This document shows, one piece after another, positions 52,903 through 64,000 of a stretch of DNA of 64,000 bases (its first letter is position 1; the number at the start of each line of letters is the position of its first letter). A program made the translations under genes and the position numbers. The DNA is from Hofstenia miamia (Eukaryota; Xenacoelomorpha; Acoela), in assembly GCA_004352715.1 (NCBI GenBank), contig SCFE01000119.1, positions 31,445-95,444 on the forward strand. Direction: 5' to 3'. The notes beneath the pieces were generated by a model that was not told where the DNA came from, made no database searches, and worked only from the letters and a program-made list of their open reading frames with translations.

Positions 52903-55900
52903 ATTAATAAAGAAAAGCCCATATTCCATTGAAAGTTCAGGTTAATTCCACGTAATGGACCCACCAAATTTTGGCTTCTACTTAGTATACAGATACATTA
53001 TGGCATAGATTTGAGCAGAACAGTTTTGCATGACGCATAGTCCTATTGGAACATTGGAGCAATGGCGGTGTAACATATTAACTAAATAAGAGTATTTTCA
53101 CTGCTTAAGTTATAAAATGTAGGGAATTTTTTTCTGAATCTTCAAATCATTTTTCATGTGGTTGACCATTTTGAGGAATTGACCACCTGAAGTGTTAGTA
53201 ACACCAGTGAATATTTGCCATCTGGGTATGCATAAATTTTATTGGATGTCGTCTAGTAAGAAATTATTTTTGATGAAATGAATTTGCATTGCTTTGTTTA
53301 AAAATCTGTAACAAATTTGGATTGCATAAAAACCAATGGATTTGTATTAATTTCGCACTTAGTAACTAATTTGGAAAAGACATTTAGTTAATTTTGTCTG
53401 TGTAAAGCTTGAATCGGTATAGCACAGCTTTCCCGTCTTGACTTTGTAGATTTTAATACTTAAAACTTAGCTACCCATTGAATCTATTAGAATACAACCG
53501 GTTTGCTCCACAATTTTCAAAGATTTGCCTAGCCTATTAATAAATTTTTGCTATAAAATTAAATATCGTGCTTGACGTCATGAAAGCATCAATTTTTTTT
53601 GTAGAAAGTAAATTACGCAGCAGACATGCGACTGGTGGAGCATCAGTCCGCTTATTCCCACACTGACACTTGGGATTTTACTGGATTTATTTGAGCTATA
53701 TTTTTTTTATTATAGATAGTAATCTAAAATTCAATAAAAGTTCTTATCTTATCTCATCTTCATATTCTTCCCATACACAATGTTGTCTAAACCTATGGAA
53801 GCAGCAAATAACCTTAACTGCAATGATTGCTTAAATAGATCGCCCAACTTTCATTCAGGCGCACTTGAGCTAGTTCTGGAATGGGCACCATTTAAAGGTG
53901 ACATTGAAAGACGAGACAATTCGTTATCCATTGTTTTTTTTCAGATTTTAGGTGTGTTTTTTAGTACGTGACCCATCAGCATTTAATTTTTTATAGAAAC
54001 AATAACAAATTCTAATAAATGTCAATGTTAATTTGCCTAATTTAAGACGATTGTACACTTTATATGTGTGATAAGCCTTGCCATCAAAATTGACAGTTTT
54101 CACTTTGATTGTGTTTATATAACATTTTCTTCATAAATTCTCCGTTATTCTTTTGAGAGCTTAGATTAGATCTTTGTAGAAAAATTATGATTGCAGTTTC
54201 AAATCACTCTCCTAATAATTTGATTTAAATTTCTGATTAGGCTTAAATTAAGTGCATAAATGTGCAAATTTTGCAATGAAATTCACTTCATCTTAAATAA
54301 AAACATTCATATTTATTTAATATTGATAGTGTTGTTTTCTTGATGTCACTAATTTGTAAATATTCTTATTTTCGATGAGTACTTAATGAATCACTTTTGA
54401 TTTGATGATCAAATATAAGAAACTTCATTTAATGAAATAAGATAAAATGTAAACAAATCAACTTATCTAAATTAACAGACCCAATAATATTTGATAACAA
54501 AGTCTCTAGCACATGAATTATTTGCAATTGCATTTATCACCTAAATATAAGTTAATTACATTTGGTATTCCAATACAAAGCAGCCATTTTCACACAAAGC
54601 ACCGTAACCTGTTCTGTGTTGCATAAAGTGGCGTACGCAAGGGAGGAACATGTTGGAATGTCTTATGTCAGGTTTTCAAAATTGATTTTGAGCTTAAAGC
54701 AAAATATTTTCGGCTTTATGACTCACTTAATCATAACTGAGATGATCCCCTTCAGGAAATCCTCGTTGCATACAAAGCTTTCAATTATTGTGGTATTCTA
54801 CTTTTATATGTATGTTGTTTTGAACGCATGTATGTAACTAACTATCATAATAATAAGAGTTAAAACACTGAAAAGCGAACACTGAGAGCACCAGATACAA
54901 CTATAATATCACGAGTAGAGTTAACAGTTCGAGCAAGAGGAACATTTAAGAGTAACATATTCGCACCACGTAGGTAGTAAAAGTCGCCATCAATTTCGCG
55001 AATTGTAAGCAACTCGGATATAATATGGTGCTATACAATGTCTTACCTTCCAGACAGGTGGAAAAATCGAAGTAAATAACGGCCAAACTAGCATCTCCAA
55101 ACGGATAATATGGATGTTAAAAGTTCATAAATAAAGTCAGTTGTCGCATTTATTGCAAAACTATGTGATAATTATTTAAACAGTATTTCATATAAAAACT
55201 GCTGCTTCCCTCACTTTGCTAGCAGATACCTGTTTTGATTCTAAACTTTAGAAACTTAACCCATCATTACCTATATATTTGTCTGCCATCTTCTAAATTT
55301 ACATAATCATAGTTTGTTTCATTGCTTTGGGGATGAGATAAAACTTAGGAATGAGGTTCATATGACCACAAATTTGAGAAGTAATAAGCCAAAATGGAAA
55401 GCAACGTTTAGAAATTTAATAAGTATTTCACATTCACCTCGCTACTGTGTCTGCAATGAATGGAAAATTCAATTATCACTCTGTTCTAACCCTTAAGTTT
55501 GAAGAGGCAAAAAATACAATTAGAATTTCAAAATAAAAATTATTTTAAAATATTTCCACTCAGGAAAATTCTTGAATTTCGCTTCTATTGTAAACGATTG
55601 CCGAAAAAATTATTGCCAAGTTAATAAGCCGAAGTTTTAAATAGTTTAAAATTACATGAAATTTCAATTCAAATTTTTGGGAAAATGGTTACTTTGAGTG
55701 TTTGGCTTTCATAGGTAAAGTGAATAAATTTATAGTTTCCATTAATGGCTGCCAGCACGACAACAGACATTTCACAATGGCTTAGAGCATGCTTACTTTG
55801 TGTAGAGAATGTTTGTTCAAATGTACCAGGGAATGTGCATACTGATCAATACAAGACGCTTGCGCAGGGTTTTTCTGTCAGTGGGACATCTCAGTCTTGA

Positions 55901-56784
55901 TCAAGTGGTTGGGCAATTCCTACAGTTATTTTGCAATTGAAACTGTCATTTTATTCTGAAAGGACAGCTCTAAAGAAAACAATTGTGCAAATATGAAAGC
56001 AAAGATGATGAAGAATTGAGGATGGCTACCCTGCTGATGAAAAAAATAACTCCTGGAAAAACAATAAATATTTTGTTTAATTACATTTGTTAAATATTTT
56101 TAATAAAATTATGTGTTTAGAACTTTGGGTACTGCTGGGCACTGTAATCTAAAGAATACTACATCATATTCCGCAGTGGAATGATCGGATGCCAATGCAA
56201 TCACTCAAAGTAGGTAAGATAATATAGAAAAAATAATCCTATTTTTTGGGATCTGCTTTTGCTCTTTGCAGCTCACAGGCTTGTCCAGTGGGGTGGGGAT
56301 AAGTGGGGCCCCATGAGGATCTCCATGGACCTGGTTGGGTGGGGTGGGGATGAATGTTCGCTCAATGGGTTTCGTGGAGATTGGTGGGCAAGTATTTTAA
56401 CTTTACATTCTATTATACCATAAATTTAGGGGTTGAAAAAGATCCGAAGGGGACCAGAACCCTCCCATAATCTTCATCATTAACTAGAATAAGAACATAT
56501 CTACATATATTCTAAATCAAAGTTTTTTTACATAGATTTGGTTGTTTATTGTTTCAATTCAGTTTCCTACAGTATTATCAAGATTAATAAAAATAAATGT
56601 GTTGTTTTTCTCACGATTGATTGTAAATAGTAACAATAACAACAGATAAAATCCAATAAACCATTTTCAAGAATTCAAATAATTCGGTTATAACACCTTG
56701 TTCTGCTACTAGCAGTTCGTTCTATTAAACTTATATAAGAAAGTTGGGAGTGGGTATAATTTTAGACTATTTTAGCGGGTGAAA
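52336..56784. other. Interval without a recognised gene
   Basis: Contains (TA)n at 52866-52896 and a GC-richer G-tract segment at about 56270-56390 of unknown nature. Small frames at 53780-53971 and 54562-54837 match nothing I know and lack supporting splice or start context. Confidence 0.4.
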
Positions 56785-57320
56785 CAGTTAGTAGCAGTAA
56801 ACAAAAAGCTCATACTGTGTTATGTGCACAACACGCAGCCCGGTTAAACGCGTTTAGGAGCCTGCTATTGCAAAGATGACTCATAGATGCTAGACAAAAG
56901 CTGTGGAGCACGGGTTTTAGTGTAACATCGGCAGATACTGTTTCTAGTATCGGCCAGCTCACGCGCTTTTCGTCTTTACTAGTGACTAGTTGTTTGTATG
57001 TTTGTACATATTGTTAATACGCATAGTATATAAGACACACCAAAGCATCTGTAAAAAGAGAAAAAATTCTGTTAAATTGTGTTCTTTTGTTACTTAGTTG
57101 GAATCACTGTTGCTCTAGTCAATGTTCACCTCAGCGACCTTCTGCTTTCACATTAAGTTCTTTGGCAAGGTTCTCTCTATATTCAACCTAGTGATTCTAC
57201 ATTAGTTTCCTAATGCTTACGGCCAACGAGAAACAGTTTCTTAGTCAGCCTAATTAATGGCTGCATAGGTTAGGTGAGAAATGAGTTATTACATTTAAAT
57301 TTATGTACCTAAAACATGTT
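56785..57320. repeat. Dispersed ~250-bp repeat, copy 2, split by a solo LTR
   Basis: The same family as 14595-14850 in the same orientation. The two halves (56785-56920 and 57202-57320) align with copy 1, and the 281-bp insertion lies between. Confidence 0.75.
56921..57201. mobile_element. Solo LTR
   Basis: 281 bp beginning TGTAACATCGG and ending GATTCTACA (TG...CA), flanked by TTAG on both sides (56917-56920, 57202-57205). A TATATAAG promoter-like box lies at about 57029. Copy 1 of the host repeat shows the empty site near 14734-14737. The short LTR and 4-bp duplication suit the Ty3/gypsy (Mag-like) group, but no internal region is present. Confidence 0.8.
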
Positions 57321-58589
57321 TATCTTATTGCAGTTTGAATTAAGCTGAGATGAGAAATTACATAGGCCTAAAGAGAATAAAAAATTATATTAGGATCACA
57401 TTTCAGCTGAAAGTTTGGAATGATATTGCGATATACATAGGTTTAACCAAATGATTTTGATGATATGGAAAAATATGCTAAAATGCTGCAACTGTACGCA
57501 GGAATGGAATCATTTATTAGCTAAATTCATGGAATTTGATAGATATTTTATACAATTTACATAAAAACTATTTGAATATACAATTTTTTGGAAATCATTT
57601 TTGTTTAATTTTAGTTATTGTAATTTTACAGTACTCAAATGTGAAATGCCCAATTTTAAGGATTGTTCAAAAGCTGATCTATGAAGATGCAATACGAAGA
57701 AAATCAGCGAATTTGATTCCTATACCTAATTCATTATGCAAAAACGCATGTTAAGAAATAACAAGCAAATTGTTAGTAGATATGTACACATATGTTTGCA
57801 ATTAGTGTCGTGAGAATCCGCACGAAAATTATCATTGCGGTGGCGATTGAAATTCTGCCCCATAGACAACCCTGGCAGCTCAGCTACAGCGTCCAAAAAT
57901 TACTCACAAAAGAAGCTTAGCCTTCACAAGGATACGATTTTGTTCACTATCGAATTGCACACACATGAAAAATTAAACAAAACAAGAGTGTATAATACAA
58001 CACAACATACGTGTTTATAATTTATACGTATTAAACTTAGCTTAAATATGTGCAATGCCAAAGACAAAGTGATTGGCCAAATTCTTTCAGTTAGTCACTT
58101 AAAAGTTTCCTATTAAAATACTTACATTAATGCGTTATTCGCTATTCTCACTTTGTGCCTCAATCGATTACCACAAATTTTTTTTACCTTAATGCTATAA
58201 ACTTTTTATAACTTATTATTAAAGTAATTTGCAATTTTGCAAAACTATGTGAGCTAATGTTTTTGGTCGACGAACGCGCACGATTTCTTCGTGATCGTCA
58301 CATCGCTAATTATCTTGGGTGGTTAGACGTGCGATTCAATCAAAATGTGACAGATCACTATTGAACCAATCACTAGTCTAAACGTGGCCTAACAGTGAAG
58401 AGCTCTCGCATATCATTTTTACTCACAATATACCCGTGATAAATATTGTCATAAATTCATTCACAGTTTTAAACGTTATTTTATCTTCTGGGCTATGCAC
58501 ATGTTTTGTCTGCCTGTAATACTAATTTCGGTTAACATTAAAAATAGACAGTAGCGTGTAATATTAAACAGTAAAAATCAAGTTATGTT
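57321..58589. other. Interval without a recognised gene
   Basis: Two GC-richer stretches (about 57805-57950 and 58262-58400) stand out from AT-rich surroundings, without open frames or RNA-like folds that I can defend. Confidence 0.35.
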
Positions 58590-59178
58590 CGACTGACCGT
58601 GGGGTGCCCCAATGTACTGTACTGGCCCTATTTTATTTGCAATCTTTGTAAATGATAAAACATGTTAAACACAGCGACATTTACCAATATGCCGACGACA
58701 CATGCCTAATAAGTACCGCAAAAAATGCTTTTGATGCTACAAAAAACCTCCAAACAGATATAGAAAAGTTAAACAATTATTTTACAATAATCAACTGAAA
58801 CTAAACATTGAAAAAACTCAATTTATAATTTTTTCATCGAAGGCACAAAGAAATCTAATAAATGATATAGAACTAAAGATAAATAATGAATCAATAAAGC
58901 AAAGTGAATCAGTCAGCTATTTAGGAGTGGAGATAGATAATGAATTAACATTTGAAAAATTTCTACTGAATAAGATTCAAAAAATGACTGCAGGCATTAG
59001 ATATCTTCATCACTTACGCAATGTAATATCAAGCAATTATCATAAACAACTAATACATGCTTTCTGTTTGTCTCATTTTCAATACTGTTCCTTTCTTTTA
59101 ACTAACCTAAATTCGAAACATCGTATGCTTCTATCAAAGACATTTAATTGGCGTATAGAAACTCTAAACTTTGCATAA
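58590..59178 (+). pseudogene. LINE reverse transcriptase C-terminal half
   Basis: Reads GVPQCTVLA, then QYADDTCLISTAKNAFDATK (YADD about 58700), LKLNIEKTQFIIFSSK, VSYLGVEIDNELTFEK (about 58915-58960) and LIHAFCLSHFQYCSFLLT. It is CR1/Jockey-like and less decayed than the other LINE pieces: the last third (58927-59178) is open. Frameshifts occur near 58660 and 58790. Confidence 0.82.
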
Positions 59179-59354
59179 AACAGATTTGTCAACGAGCCGA
59201 GTCGAGCCGAGCCGAGCTTGGTCAGAGCTTATGCAGATTTTTCTTATTTTTTATTCAATATACCTTTTTTATAAGCATATTTTAAAATGTTTATTAAATA
59301 ATTAGGAAGAGCTATATCCTTGAAACTTGATTTGAGTTTTCGCAATAGCACATT

Positions 59355-59600
59355 ATACTGCTTGTATGACCTTGTAAATTAAATAAATTAAATTAATTCA
59401 ATTCAACCGATATAGAGCTTCTTCTGAAAAGTTACAACTTAGAATTCTCAAGTCACACTGCGTATATCAATGCAGTATTAGAAGATGACAGTAAAATGAA
59501 CTGTCTGATTTTCAAGAATACTGTCAATTTTATGTGGCTCAGTGTAATATTTTATGTGTAATTTTTGTTGTAAATCTACATGAAGGTTAGTGTTTCACGA
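59355..59600 (+). repeat. Second copy of the dispersed repeat at 31800-32012
   Basis: See the first copy for landmarks. GC-rich repeats CGAGCCGAGTCGAGCCGAGC at 59193 and CGGTCCGGCCAGGCTC at 60103 may be the termini of the element holding it, with weak inverted similarity. Confidence 0.65.
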
Positions 59601-59954
59601 AATACATGTACGTAACAAACTAGCTAACTCCAAATTTACTAACAAAACGTTTTTGTCAAACACATATAACTAATTTCAGCAAGATGAATTTGGAATTTTT
59701 TAATTAAAAAGAATCTTAGAACAGAATACTTACAATATTTATGAAGGTCAGTTTTGCACTAAATAAACAACGGATAATTATTACATCATAACCTAATAAT
59801 GAACATTTAGTAGGCTATGATTACATCGAAAATTTGCAGAAGAAACGTTGTGTATTGGTTGTAGATTAAGGAAGATAGCACAAAATTACAAATTTAGTAG
59901 CCATAATCACTGTTGTACATTAAAATTTACCACGTCCTTAATCTGATTATCACT

Positions 59955-60052
59955 TTTGTATGATGCTCCAGTATGCTTTGCTAATAGTATTGATGCTTAC
60001 CGTCTGGATCAGTTTCAAAGACGTTGTGCACGATTAATTTTATGCGTAAGTG
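59955..60052 (+). pseudogene. LINE C-terminal fragment
   Basis: Reads LLYDAPVCFANSIDAYRLDQ then FQRRCARLILCVS, the post-RT C-terminal block (LLYGSPVW.....L...Q....RLI) of CR1/Jockey-like elements. Confidence 0.65.
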
Positions 60053-60120
60053 GATATATAGAACTATAGAGATTGACAATTTGGCTTCATGCAGATTCCG
60101 TTCGGTCCGGCCAGGCTCAT

Positions 60121-61661
60121 TAAAATAAATCTCATTTAGATAAATGTTATAATCTTTTCCATAAATATTTTTTCAGGTGCTTGCTAGACCAAACTTGGTT
60201 ATGCTAGAAACTTCTAATAAATTCTACACACAGAATTAAAAATCTTAAATTGAGTTTGTTAATAATAATTTCAAATTGTAATATTTTTTTTCAACACATT
60301 GCTTGTAAATTTTTAGCATTCAATGCATGGTTAACATACTTGCACTGTTGTGTAATAGTAAGCTTTTTTGTTCAATCATTTTCATAACCTCAGCTCAAGA
60401 CCATGTCCATCTTAGAAAATTGTATGAAATTTTCACTCTTACATATTGGATTAAATGTTCAAGCACTTGATTTGACGCTGTTTAATGTATTTTAAAATGC
60501 TTTTACAACCTAGATGTATCTTCATATGTTTCCGTATATACACCCAATCGACCTGAACTTAGATCTTAAAATCGAACACTTTTTCAAAATTAAAACAAAA
60601 TGTTTTCAGAAATTTTCTATCTTATCGTTCTTTTAGATGACACAGAAACTACTGAATTAGCTATGATACACTCTGAAACTAACATGTTTGATAAAGTACG
60701 TATTAAAGAAGTTCATTTCAAAGTACATCAATGAAAGTTCTTGTACTAAATTTTTATTGTGCTGTTACCTCTAAATAACCCAGGCATTTTTTTTTCAAAT
60801 TTGTAATGATTTCTAAAAAATACTTTAAGTGCTCATAACTCATTAAATAAATCTGAAAATACCACGGAATAGGCACTTGTCTTTTCTATTATATTTGTAC
60901 CCGTCGCGAACCCGGTCATAGAGCGCTTTAATATCTGAATATTATGTAAGGGAAGAATTTGAAAGTTTTTGCTAATCAGTTTTCCATTAAAAAAGTTAAC
61001 ATTTTCATGTGCCTCATGCACAGAACAGGATTAGGTTTTATTGGACATTTTCACCATAACTGGAAAGCACACTTATCCAGAGAAGTGTCTAAATATGAAC
61101 AAAAGAGTTTCTGATTCCTAAGATATATTGGGCAGCTTAGGGTTAAAATGTTCCACTGTTTCTTCTTATACATTTTATAATGATTTCTTGTAGCATTATT
61201 TTGCTTCTTTTTTGGATCAGTTATTTTGTGTTTATTTGTAATAATTGAAACAAATATAAAGCTCTTCTATATTATTAATATACAGTTCAAAGTAAACAAA
61301 ACAAACGAATGTAATTCAAACAATTTTTTAATCTTTTAAGTTGAATATAGCATTCTAATGAAATTAATTAGTATTAAATAACTTTCATAAAAATACATTG
61401 TTTTACAGTTCTACACTTCTCTGTTAAAACTAAAATTTAAAGTTTTATTAAAGTATTAAACTAATCAGTGCTTAATTTAAAATTTGAGAGATCGTTTGAA
61501 ATAGGAGCAATTTTTAATACACAGAAATAAATCATTTTTTGAACTGTTTATTAATATTGCTAATAATAGTAAATTAGCATTAAAAATTTATCGCTACTTA
61601 ATATTTCAGTTTTAATCTAACTTATTTTCTATTTCATCTGTCTAAGACAATGGCATTGGTG
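60121..61661. other. Interval without a recognised gene
   Basis: AT-rich, with no frame, repeat or terminus that I can name. Confidence 0.4.
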
Positions 61662-61663
61662 TA

Positions 61664-62022
61664 GGTTGGGGTAAAGTGGCCACAGCTATTTGCAAATAAA
61701 TGGCGGTGTGTTAATGCGTATTATTTTAAATCACAAATGGATTTTCTTTCAAAAAATTCGCATATGATATCTTGGGGCTGGGTCTAAATTTTAAATTGGA
61801 ATGACTCTAACATGAGACTAGTATAATATAAATGAAGAAACTAGATACACTACTTTGAGACTATTACTCATGATATTTGCCAAAATAGAGGCTATGACAT
61901 ATAGGATCACATGGCACGATGGGATCAGCAAATTTCATGAGATTGGAATGGGACGGAACTGGAACCAAAACGTTTTATTCTTGGCAATGATTAGATTGAT
62001 TGTAAAAAATTAAATGTTTACG

Positions 62023-62069
<47 letters not shown>

Positions 62070-63072
62070 TTAAATCAGAAAGTACATCTGATAAAGGTAA
62101 TAAACATAACAAGAGAAAAATGTTCAAAAAAGTTTGAGAAATTTTTTTGGGAAAGAAAACATAAAAAGATTTAATTGAGTGCTTTCAATACCGGGTTTTT
62201 TCGTACGAAATTTTTATTTGAAAAAACGTTGATTCTTAAAGAAAAAAGTTTATCGATTTGATAATTTCATTAGTAACAACTTAATACATTTTTTATCTAC
62301 TGCCTCAAAAATAGTTTCCTTGAGATTTATTGGTAGATGTCATTTGTAGTAGCCAAATCACTAAGAAAATTTCCTGACTTTGATAATTCACGTTTGTGAT
62401 AACATTAAAAGTGCGCGAATTTTCCACACCTATGTTTGAAATAAATTGGTATTGTACATGAGTGCACAGTCTAACTCCATTGCAAAGCTCAATGACTGCT
62501 CAAGATTTTTCATATTGCAGGACGTAAACTATTTTAAACAATACCTTGCAATTTCAATTGGTACTTTAAGCAGGAGTCTAAGCATACCTTAGCAGCCCCT
62601 TTTTTACGGGTCTGAATTTAGAGCTACACTAAATATATAGAAAACAGCTAAAACCCTAATAAAGACAACATGTGTTCACATATCCATTAAAGTATGACTA
62701 CTTTAGAACGCTCTACCATACTATACACTTTTAATACCTCTATGTTCAAAATATAATCAAATAGGGATAATATCTTGTTTTCATTCATATAGATGTATTT
62801 AGATATACAATAGTATTAGGCATTTTGATTTTTCTTTTCATCTAGGTAAATAAATCAACACTGGTTAGTTTGCCAATCATGGTGGACAATTTACCCTACC
62901 CAACCTTTTCAAAACAACTGCTTCTGGAGAGAACGGATATGAAACTGAGATCTATAATAACTCATAAAATGTTGTTTCCGAAATCCAGCAACATAATAAA
63001 AAATTTAATAAAAAATTGTACAATTACTTATATGATGCTTGTATCCTCGAAATAGTGGCCACTTTACTCTAC
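61664..63072. mobile_element. Element with GTAAAGTGGCCAC inverted termini
   Basis: GGGGTAAAGTGGCCAC at 61668-61683 and, reversed, GAGTAAAGTGGCCAC at 63055-63069 face each other. TA dinucleotides lie just outside both ends, which would suit a Tc1/pogo-type insertion, but the exact edge is unclear. The interior has (AAT)n at 62029-62069 and a short open frame (62870-63055) without a known domain. Confidence 0.55.
62029..62069. repeat. (AAT)n microsatellite
   Basis: About 13 AAT units. Confidence 0.95.
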
Positions 63073-64000
63073 TAGAGTGCTTTGCTTCAGGGGCTCAATT
63101 TATCATAAGTACACTGAAAATTATCGTTACATATTATTGACTTTATAGTCAAATCAGAGATGCAATCGTGTGTACTTTAACCTATGCCATTTCTACTCAT
63201 GTATCAAACCCACTTTGTCGTGCCTAGATGTGCCCGAGTCAAACAAAAGTCTTGGCAGAAATAAGAATGTTTTCAAAATGGGTTAATGAAAATCAAAAAG
63301 CTTCATAATCTATGCACGATTATAGGATACTTCATTATGATATACACAACAGTGAAGCGAATGTTGACTAGGCATCTATATTTCCTTAGTTCAAGTATTC
63401 TTTTTCAGCCCATTTTACCGGAAGTAACCCCAACCCAAGTTAGCTGCACTTCGTCCTAAAATTATAAAAGGTGAGAAGAACGTATATTTAGCCCCTGCTG
63501 CTTGGCACATAATCATGTTTTTGTTGATATGTTTCTTGTAACAGTTGTAGGTATATATAATACATGAGTGAGGTATGTGAATTACTTGCTAAATCTTGAA
63601 AACTCGCAACACTCCTTAATAACATCAATTCAGAATTGTTTCATTTTAATCAAGAAATAAGCAATGAAATATATCAGTTGAATATTAACATTTTCTTCCA
63701 TTACGAGGCGCTAATGGAAATTCTATAATGTCAAATTCTATCTGCATTGAATGTTTATTTAGTAACTTCTATGCACTTTTTGACATAGCTTTATCAATTT
63801 CACTCAAAAACGACAATTGTAAATCAACATTAACTTAGTTATGCCTAAATTGAAAAATTATAAATATTAACTAACAGACTAAAATAGAACAAAATGTTGT
63901 ACTTACTGTACATGCATCGGATAATTGCGTTTGAAATCGGTCTCCCATTACGACATAGTCCGTCAATGTGCCTGGCTGCTGACATGCTATATTTAAAATT
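63073..64000. other. Right edge, no recognised feature
   Basis: AT-rich sequence with no coding region, RNA gene or repeat that I can support. Confidence 0.4.

Noticed and set aside
53780-54837. Small frames at 53780-53971 and 54562-54837
   Set aside because: No recognised family, signal peptide or conserved motif. Chance frames of this size are expected.
59191-60120. hAT element bounded by CGAGCC-rich and GGCTCG-like ends
   Set aside because: The inverted match is weak, no target duplication is visible, and nearby sequence repeats in direct orientation, so I list only the shared repeat inside.
1-64000. tRNA, rRNA, CRISPR or bacterial operon features
   Set aside because: None seen on either strand by eye. 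The gene structures are spliced and metazoan.

Overview
The window is AT-rich nuclear DNA of an animal, most likely an invertebrate. It has two spliced genes with animal homologues, long introns full of transposable elements, and remnants of many metazoan transposon groups: CR1/L2-like LINEs, a Penelope-like element, Ty3/gypsy traces, and P-, hAT- and Tc1-type DNA transposons. Nothing fixes the phylum. It is a scaffold with seven N runs and five isolated single Ns. Several sequences beside those Ns occur twice, so the assembly is uncertain locally.

Genes. At the left edge is the 3' coding exon of CCDC86 (284-607, +). About 440 bp downstream HEMK1 begins on the same strand. I could assemble HEMK1 completely by hand: five coding exons (1051-1182, 1222-1313, 1517-1783, 11719-11930, 25431-25627) whose intron phases all agree, giving 299 residues with the family motifs PRPETEELV and NPPY. 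Two introns are very short (39 and 203 bp). The other two are about 9.9 and 13.5 kb and hold most of the mobile DNA in the first 25 kb. The only other convincing gene is a small one at 37268-37462. It encodes a secreted peptide with six cysteines in an inhibitor-cystine-knot (C-C-CC-C-C) pattern, and it lies on an N-bounded segment.

Mobile DNA, left to right. HEMK1 intron 3 holds LINE copies arranged tail to tail around a short element with GGCGCTATGTCC subterminal repeats. HEMK1 intron 4 holds a hAT transposase tail (16130-16890), a 2.9-kb P-element-like transposon with 24-bp terminal inverted repeats (17031-19922), a gypsy-like trace and a second TGG..TTTGTAA-ended element (20884-21858). 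Downstream are a MITE with ~80-bp inverted repeats (26598-26890), a LINE fragment, a decayed BED finger, and a hAT element with 8-bp target-site duplications (29931-32619). Next is a 10.5-kb inverted-repeat structure (33391-43934) holding a third group of TGGTC..TTGTAA-ended repeats, a 391-bp tandem duplication, a MITE with its empty site, and the cystine-knot gene. Then come a retrotransposon C-terminal ORF on the minus strand, cut by a Tc1 element (47539-50381) that is itself cut by a hAT-like element, a Penelope-like remnant (51735-52335), a dispersed repeat split by a solo LTR (56921-57201), more LINE pieces, and a GTAAAGTGGCCAC-ended element (61664-63072).

The least explained feature is a terminal motif close to TGGYSNKTTGTAA. 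It recurs in repeats that otherwise look unrelated, usually beside (TA)n, often with a 3' hairpin and internal tandem repeats.
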